64,000 bases of DNA from Phoenix dactylifera (Eukaryota > Streptophyta > Magnoliopsida > Arecales > Arecaceae). The translations under genes and the position numbers were made by a program. Shown here piece after piece: positions 56,505 through 64,000 of the stretch; the first letter of the stretch is position 1; each line of letters begins with the position of its first letter. The notes beneath the pieces are model-generated. The model searched no databases and was not told the origin of the DNA. It saw only the letters and a list, made by a program, of their open reading frames with translations. The stretch covers positions 1,240,001-1,304,000 of the forward strand of contig NC_052393.1 in the NCBI RefSeq assembly GCF_009389715.1. The letters run 5' to 3'.

Positions 56505-57060
56505 ATATCTGAATTCATATAAGTTGATTAAGTATACTTAACCATGAAATATAAGAAAGTTGAAAGATGGATCAAAAAATTGAAAGTAAACTTGACATTT
56601 TTTATTTTTATACTTACGAAAACAAACTTTTTTTCCCTTTCTTCACACATGTAATTCATTTTTAACTCAACAGGAGCATCATGCCCTCATGATGGTGAGA
56701 AACCTCGAACAAGCTCAAGATTGATTGTCAAGGCTTACAAAGTAACAACCCAGATCGAGTTCGTTATCTTAGCAAGTGATGGTGTATGGAAGGTACTAAT
56801 TAATTTTTGATATTTTTGTGTGTGTGTATATTAAAATTTCTGCGAAGTCTGCCATCCTTTTCTTTTCATTGTTATTACCATGTCTTAGAAACATAAGCAA
56901 ACATTTGTCAATTCCTTTTTAGGTGATGAACAACCAGGAGGCTGTGGACTTGATAAGGCACATAGAGGATGCTCAACTGGCAGCAGCAGGTCTGGCTCAG
57001 GAGGTTCTCTCTAGAATGAGCAAATCAACCATCTCATGCATTGTGATTCGCTTTCACTGA
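56153..57060 (+). pseudogene. Protein phosphatase 2C relic
   Basis: Three exon-like segments are seen. 56153-56407 (after a TTTTGTAG acceptor) contains HGISHGFHIV and LFGAFDHNMGDSITKYLQSN. 56674-56792 contains IEFVILASDGVWK. 56933-57060 contains VMNNQEAVDLIRHIEDAQLA and the C-terminus STISCIVIRFH. These match the start and end of plant PP2C domains. About 130 residues of the middle of the domain are absent, and the metal-binding FDGH of the family reads FDHN. The first and second segments do not agree in phase, and a (TA)n run sits between them. No upstream exon with an ATG was found. I infer a non-catalytic pseudogene. Expression of a truncated product cannot be excluded. Confidence 0.7.
56429..56502. 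repeat. (TA)n microsatellite inside the PP2C relic
   Basis: About 74 bp of TA dinucleotide directly after the first PP2C-like segment, at the place where the missing middle exons would be. Confidence 0.98.
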
Positions 57061-58010
57061 CAAGTTCTTAATCTTTACTCTTCCTAAGTGTAACTCAGTG
57101 ACTCTCTGAAGAAAGGATAGTGATTTACAGAGAATATCTGATTTTAAGTAGGTACCAATGTTATGTAATAAATGATTTGAAGAATGTATGGTGTGAAAAG
57201 GAGAAGAATAGTTTTTTTTTAATTTGTCATCTACTAAGTTTACTTTCCTATATGCTAACATACGGTAACATTGTCGTCCATATGAAAATTCTTGCGCTGC
57301 TGCTGCTGCTGCTTCTTCTTCTTCTTCCTCCTCCTCCGGGACTTGATCCTTTTTCTATATCGATTCTTTGAAGGTTGAAATATGTAAAGTTTAAACTATT
57401 AGATGGGATCTACAAAGCTTAAAGTGCATGAGTTATATAGTTAAAAGTGCCTTTTTCTATGCGCCGAAACACTTCAAAATCGATATGAGTTATCGTGTAA
57501 CTAAAACTATATATAAGCAAGATTCCAATGCATGCAAGAGATCTATAAGACACATGAATTTTCATATAGTGGGATTTGCAGTCGAAGTAAAAGATCTAGC
57601 CTTCCACATTGCCAATGTGCAGTGTACAATTGGCGACAATATTTGTGAGTATATCGAGTCAGACTGAGCCTAAAGTTTAAGACTCAACAGAAATTTAAGC
57701 CACACCCAAGCCGGCTAAAATTTATATAGACCAAGCCAGAACAGACCGGGTCAACATTAGAATCATATAAAATATAGATTAGTTAGAATTACATAGAAAA
57801 GCTATGAGTAATTATATGCCGGCCTCTAAAAACTATCATGAATATGTAAAAATAAGTTCTTAGCAAACTTTGTCTAAAGCGGAGCCAACTTTAATGAGGC
57901 TCATGACCCACTCAGACAAAACTGGCCTGGCTTGAATCTACTGGTTTTAAATCTGAAGTTAACTTTGAGCGAAGTTGCTCCAGAATAGATCCATTTATAT
58001 GAGAGGATTT
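57061..58010. other. Gap between the PP2C relic and MITE copy E
   Basis: No gene supported. A CTG/CTT/CTC trinucleotide run lies at about 57297-57338. The first part may be former PP2C 3' sequence. Confidence 0.5.
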
Positions 58011-58446
58011 TTTTTGCATGAATACTCTTCTAAATATCAAATTTTGCATGAATATCCTTCCAAAATTGACATTTGTATGTATACCCTCGTCAAACACTTG
58101 TTTTGCTATTCTATCTTTTTTTAATCCTTATTTTTGCATACGTACTCACGTCATCTAACGCCGTTAAAAAATTAACGGTTTTAAATTAAAATAACTAAAA
58201 TATTTTTAATGGATAGATGTGCAAAAAAAAAATTATAGAGCGATCACAATAAAAGACAAAAAAGTAATTTCAACATTTTATTTTATTTTTAATTAAAATA
58301 AATATGGTTTTTATTAACGGTATTAGAAAAATCATTATATTAGGAAAATTTGTATAAAAACAGTATTTTATGAGAATACAGAAATAAATATAAATTTTAA
58401 GAGATATTCATGCAAATTTAAATTTTTAGAAGAATGGTTATGCTTT
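58011..58446 (+). mobile_element. Fold-back MITE, copy E
   Basis: It begins TTTTTTTGCATGAATACTC and carries the CACTTGTTTTGCTATTCTA and CATCTAACGCCGTTAAAAAA blocks and their inverted partners. Its end is degenerate (AGAAGAATGGTTATGC). It has the same orientation as copies C and D, and is whole except for its right terminus. Confidence 0.78.
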
Positions 58447-59614
58447 CTTTTTTCTACGCCTTCTTTCTTTTTTGCTGTGTCTTCTTTTCTGTCTTCACCT
58501 AGGGCCTCATAATGAGAAATTCCTAATGGTGAAAATTGCCTCTAACAATTAGAGCAAGAGATCTATGCGGCTGATTGAAAGGAAGATGAGGCTTACTGCA
58601 GCAACTTGGACAAGAGAGCTTTCAAAAAGAACACACCACTCAATTCCATTATTAAACCTGCCAGACCCTTGATTTACCATGGTAACAACAATCTTACAAT
58701 CTGTTAAACTTCACCAGTAGTCCTTACTTTCTTCGTGGATCTCTAATGATCATTTTAATTAACATCAGGAGGTCCAATTTTTCAAATTTCGCAAACTGTT
58801 CGATCAAGTTTATCTTCGCTCCAGCCAAAATGTTGCTAGAAGCCGAAAATTCAACCGACTCAATAAATCTAATACGACCGAAACATCCAAACATGCTAAG
58901 ACTCCTAAAGAATTTTGATAGCCATAATAAACTTGTGCTGGATTAATAAAGAACCAGGCCTTAAACAGCCAAGTAGGCAAACCTCCAATTTGATTTATAT
59001 GAAATTTAATTGTTTGAAGTAAATTGCCCATGTATCCTTCGTTCGGATTCTGAGTGGAACAAAGCCAAGATCAGAAAGAAACACATTTGCTGGGCAAGAC
59101 TATATTTTACATTCTTCAGAGAATTTTCTCCACTTTTATCTGCATTCAGACAGCTGCTATCTTTTTTATCTTGAGATTTGTCATCCACCGATCCACATCA
59201 TCAAATTGATCTTATATTCAAGAAAGTTAAGTATAAATATACAACATAGAAATCATGGGCAAGGTACCTTCAAGGGCCTGATAACCCCTTGAAAGTGTGG
59301 CACTTGGTCCATGGTGGCATTCAAGCAAATTTCTTTTGTAGAGACATATATGTTGAAGGTTGAAAGAAAGAGAGAATACAATTCAAGTGCTATCAGACAA
59401 GAAGCTTTGTTTTAACCATCCAATAGTATAGTTGTTGTACAGAAAATAAGATATCATTACATACCAATATCAACAAAAAGAAAGAATTTTTGCAAACACA
59501 AATTTTACATTATTGTTTATAACAAAATGGCAGATCATCCATCAACCAACAACCTCTCGGCTGTGTTTCAATAGCAGATACATCTTACTTGTATGAATTG
59601 CAGAAATCGGCATA
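58447..59614. other. Region downstream of the CIP7-like gene
   Basis: No supported gene. The part nearest 59614 is probably 3' untranslated sequence of the CIP7-like gene. Confidence 0.5.
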
Positions 59615-62600
59615 TCATGCAGACACCTTCTTGTCACTGCTCTTGCTGCGGAAGGGTGAAAGAATGGAGAAGGGGCGAGAAACTGTAACAGGAATAAGGT
59701 TTATGTGCACGATCAACCACATTAAAAACACAAGCAATATAATCTTTAAGCGTTCGGGCAAATTCAAGAAGGGTAGTAGCTCATAATTCAGCCAAAAAAT
59801 ATTTTAAGGGAACGATAGACACCGAGTGCCAAAAGAATTTTACCGCAAAGTTAAAGCAAAGGTTGCATAAAAAAGAAAAATTATGAAAGTAGAGAAAGTA
59901 CAGGAAGAAACATTGTTCAGGGAGAAATACAGCATCTTGACATACAGAAATAATTCAAATTAATTTATAAAAGATCATTATAATTCAAAGAATTGACAAA
60001 CAAGCCTAAAGAATTCCGAGAGACCACTTATTCAAACCAAAAAATTATAATTATTTTTCTTAAGTCAGAGTAAAATAAGGAAAAAATGGGTTTCTGGCTT
60101 GGGTGGCATGATTCCTCCACTTACATCCAACATTAATCTGGATCTAGATCTTAATTATTATAACAGGGCCGTGAATTAAGATCCAAATCCATGTTTGAGC
60201 ATGCGATTCATACCCAAAACCAACTCTGAGAAAATCTTTCTTGAATTGGGTTCAGTTCCTCTTCCCATCAAAAAGAATTGGGTTTGGATTTGCGTTAGAA
60301 TTCCTCCCCTCCCCCTCCATCTCCTTACCTCCTTCACCACCAATCCAACCCCACTTGATCCCCTTTAACTCCTTCACCACCGCCCTGACAACACCACTCA
60401 TCACAATGTGTCCCCTCCTCTTGCCATCCCTCCTTGCCTTACTCTGATCTCTCTAGATTCCCCTCCTGAAGCTCCTTCAGTTCATGGTGGTGGTTTGAAG
60501 AAAGATCTTTGGCAAATCTTAATTCACAACAATCTGACATCAAGTTTTCGGCTGAGATATCTTTCTAAATTTGAAGAAGCTCCAATATTTAGGGTTTGGT
60601 AGTTTGAACTGGCTACATGCACACCTAAATCCAAATTGTATTCTCAGTTTCAAACTTGGATCAAACCCAATTTGCAAGGTTAGGTGTATATTTAGTAGAG
60701 GATCTGACAACAAATTGATTCTGGGTTCCAATATTAAGCGTTCATCAGCTATGAGAAGACAAGAAACTTTTAACTAACCTTTAGTGGAAGTGCTTCCAGC
60801 ATTGCTATCATCTTGAGAAATAAGATTCTTCAGCATATGAACTGAAATACAGAAGAAAGATTTATCAGTTACAAACACTAACATCATTTAAAGGGGCAAC
60901 TTACGATAGTCCTTGAGGCTTTCTTACAAACTAAAAAAGCATTTTCATGGCCCTTTAAAATAAATTTGGAAATTGTTAATATTTTCATTCTATGATACAA
61001 TCATCCTAGCTGCTTTTCTCCTGTACATTTGTCGATAACAGACTAAAAGGTGAATATTTATCAAGAAAATTGAGAATTTGCAAATCTTAGGCAACTTTCT
61101 TTTACATTTATGCTACATTGAATTGTATAACTTTAGGCCTGAAGTGCTGCAATTTCCAAGCAAGCTGCAGGATTCCAAGATAGCATATGAATGATGAATC
61201 TCACATAAAAGCAACCGTTCAGAGAACTAGTATATTTTCACAGGAAGTCCTTTTTAAAATAAAATTTTACTAACAAGTCAATAGATGGCTTTTACAAAAA
61301 CAACTGGAATTACAGATTCTAACAAGAAAACAAAAGAACCTGTCAGTTATTGGTATAGACAAAAAGAATCTAGTGCACGATAAGATGTCTAATCCTGTGT
61401 TACGGTATCTGACATGAAATTTATATTTATTTCAAGGGAATTGGTTGCCTGAAGAAAAACACCTTTAATTCAATCACAGGATAATGGGTCTGAGAGACAT
61501 TATTTGGATTTGTATAAGTGATTTAGGTCTTACCATCATTCGATGAAGCAGCAGCTATCATGTGCTCATCAACAGAGGATGCTTCTGACTCTTGGTTACC
61601 CTCACCTGTTGCTGAGTTGTGGCTCTTTCTTCCAAATTTTAATAACTTTCTAAAACCTTTTGTTTCTCTGCTCCGAGGCTTCTCACATGACTCATTGGTA
61701 TGATCAACAAAATTCGAGCCCATGGGAAAATTGGGCACAAGTGCCTTAATACTCTCGCTGTGCATTGTAGCCATTTCAGAGTTTAGAACAGGTGGTGCTC
61801 GAGCATATTCTACATTACTGGCAGTAGGATCCTCTAAGGATGTTGTTCTGGCATAGGGAGCTTGATAAGGCTTTTCTATGACTGTAGAGTTTGAGAACTT
61901 CTGAGGAGCCTCGTTTGAGTAATTAATAACCACCTGATCATCACAAGCATTGATTATCTAGATTCAGGCCATTAAAAATTTTTCAAAAAGTAACATGACA
62001 TTAAGAGGAAGCTGGGTATAGCTTTACTGTCACCACTACACAAGACAGCTTTATCTATAAGAACGCTAAGTTTCCATTAAGGAGATTCAAGAAATGAAGA
62101 CCATCAAGCCACTTTTGTCTTCCACAAAAGATTGAAACTACACAAATATATGCTCGAACCCTTAAAAAAAACTTCAATAGAATGTTTGAGACTCAATAAA
62201 GCCCATTTATTCCAACACCAGCTCCCTTATGAAGGGAAAAGGAAAACTAGGCAGCATTATTCTCAGTATCCGGAGTCAAAATATAACTGAGACTAAAATG
62301 AAGCCCTTCTCTGAATTTTAAAAGATTATTTTTCTTGATACCAAGAAATTTTGATGGTGGTGCTAAATAAAACTTTTAACTGGGGTATCATATAGATGAT
62401 ATAGAAAACAAGTCTTTTAAAAAAAAAATTCATAAGTAACATTTATTGCATTGTATTCCTGTTTCTATTATAAAATTGAGAATGGCTATGCCACCCTTTA
62501 GATGATAGCAAACATCATGCTTCCTAAAGAAAATAAGAACTCCTTGATTTCTTAAAGAATGAGAATATTTTAATTCCTTTGACCTACATATTGCATAAAT

Positions 62601-64000
62601 GAGATCACTATCAATTAAAGAAAAAAAATGGTTCTCTAACAAAAACTATGAATTTTAAATCTAAAGTACAATTTGCTTTGTTAAAGCATACCTCATAGGA
62701 ATTCAGCTGGTCATCAAGCTTATGTTCAGCGAAATTTTCAATTTCACCTACAATAATGGGTGAAGGTGGAGCGCGGATAGCTGCATATTCTGAATCCAGC
62801 CCAGTCTTCCCTATTTTATCAGCTCCATATGTTCTATCTTTCATCGCTTCAGATGCTTCAACAGCAGCAGCTGAAACAACGTCATTTTCGAGCATCACAA
62901 CAGTCTTCTCAATTACTAAGTTATCGTCACTGTTGCTAAGTCTTGATGTCTTATCATCAGTCCTTTTTGCCTGGGTGGTTTCAGAAGCTCGAGAAGTTTT
63001 GCTTCCCACTCCTTTCTGCAATGTCTCTTTAGCAGCTTTGTTTTGGACCGCATTGGAAGGGCCTTTTGATGTCCTAATCTTCAGCTCTGGCAAAGTTGCT
63101 GACTTGCTTTTGTCCAGTTGGATTATTGCAGAGATCTTTTTTTGTGACTCATCAGGTATGCCTCTCTTTGGTACTTTATCTCTGGTAACAGATTGTAGTG
63201 GAGAAGCACGCTGAACATTAGTACCTTTGGGATCTGAAAGCCTTCTAGCTTGAATGGAAGCTGTCTTTGCTTCTGGTCTGGAATTATTATTCTCTTTCTT
63301 GATCTCATGCAATGATGATACTGATCGACTTAATCCATGACTACTGCCATTTAATTTACTAGTTCTTGTGATTTTCTGAGAATCATTGGACCCAACCAAA
63401 GTGGTTCTGGTAGGCAATTTTTTTAAAGGTGAAGAAGATCCAGGCTCTGAGTCACTAAACTTTGATCCTCTGTGAGAACTTGGAGAAAGCTTTGTTGGTA
63501 ACCAAGATTTGGTCTGTTGTGGGATCAATGGCTTTTGAGTGGCATTTGAATTACCCCTTGCAGCAATTCTCTTTTGTCTTTCTCTTCTCAAAGCTTCCAA
63601 TCGCTTTCTCTCTTCCTCTTCCTGAAAGTAACAAACTCAAGACATAACAATCCAGAATATAAGCAAAGCATGCTAGCTAAAAGACGGAACTTAGAGAGAT
63701 AACACTTTGTAGAGACTGACAAGGCTTTAACAAAGAAAAGGAAAATAGAATTGCTTTGCTAGAACTTCATATAGATATTATCAAATTTTTTTCATAAGCT
63801 TATCAGCATAATCAATAAGAAAAGAAAGATTTATATCAAGTATTTATTGAATTACAATCCTTTATATCAGGTATTTATTGAATTATAATCCTTTCGTATG
63901 CAATATTTATCAAAAGATGAAAAGTGGACCGACAGCATATTAAAACGAGGAAGAGGGAGAAACAAATCCTTAATGAATCATGAAAAGTACCCTCTCTTTC
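59615..64000 (-). CDS. CIP7: COP1-interacting protein 7-like, C-terminal half (partial)
   Basis: The 5' part lies beyond the right edge. Exons in the window: an exon ending at 63991, then 63621-62692, 61933-61534, 60841-60779 and 59682-59615, all GT..AG with matching phases (0, 0, 1, 1). They add about 490 residues. The first is a charged coiled-coil-like KEREEEERKRLEALRRERQK. A long Ser/Thr/Lys-rich disordered stretch follows. Then comes the short conserved block TKGFRKLLKFGRKS, HMLKNLISQDDSNAGS, and the terminal SRPFSILSPFRSKSSDKKVS. This end block is the signature I recall for CIP7-type plant proteins. Arabidopsis CIP7 is a nuclear COP1-interacting positive regulator of light-induced genes. 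The symbol is by resemblance; other CIP7-like paralogues are equally possible. Confidence 0.8.

Noticed and set aside
58746-59188. Small frames downstream of the CIP7-like gene, considered as its last exon
   Set aside because: The segment at 59682-59615 gives an in-phase, family-like end; these frames do not.

Overview
This is a window of flowering-plant nuclear DNA. The genes have introns with GT..AG borders, the intergenic DNA is AT-rich with long (TA)n runs, and plant-type repeats are frequent. The protein set includes a ROP-interactive CRIB protein, GLTP, a MazG-fold dCTP pyrophosphatase, ribosomal protein eL14, an RRM protein, a PP2C relic and a CIP7-like protein. The long repeat-filled introns and the Tat-type Gypsy element with an antisense gene suggest a monocot, perhaps a palm. 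That last step is inference and weak.

Layout from left to right. At 1.4-2.9 kb a complete RIC (CRIB-domain) gene lies on the minus strand, with three copies of one fold-back MITE family around and inside it. At 5446-18102 there is a very young, apparently whole Ty3/gypsy retrotransposon of the Tat lineage on the minus strand. It has 995-bp LTRs that differ at about one site, a GGTAT target duplication, one 1815-residue gag-pol frame with two RNase H domains, an array of GC-rich tandem repeats, and a three-exon gene with its own TATA box on the opposite strand. At 21.1-28.9 kb a complete six-exon GLTP gene lies on the minus strand. Its 6-kb first intron holds a tandem duplication of about 1.3 kb and a miniature LTR element.

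At 32.9-36.1 kb there is a two-exon dCTP pyrophosphatase-like gene (minus). At 36.5-38.4 kb a fold-back MITE has been split by a tandem TRIM array (four LTRs, three short internal domains, GTATT target duplication). The TRIM shares a 20-nt primer-binding site and matching termini with the Tat element. At 39.9-42.1 kb lies RPL14 (plus), with a start codon alone in its first coding exon. At 45.2-52.2 kb a six-exon gene (minus) encodes an 800-residue protein with three RRM-like domains. At 54.6-55.1 kb there is LINE RNase H debris. At 56.2-57.1 kb there is a PP2C relic lacking its catalytic middle. From 59.6 kb to the right edge lies the 3' half of a CIP7-like gene (minus), which continues past the window.

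The host genes look independent, with no operon-like logic. What links parts of the window is the mobile DNA: five copies of one fold-back family, and a miniature LTR element that looks mobilisable by a relative of the Tat element. I saw no tRNA, rRNA or CRISPR feature. All exon borders were read by eye from splice signals, reading phase and remembered family sequences, with no alignment run.
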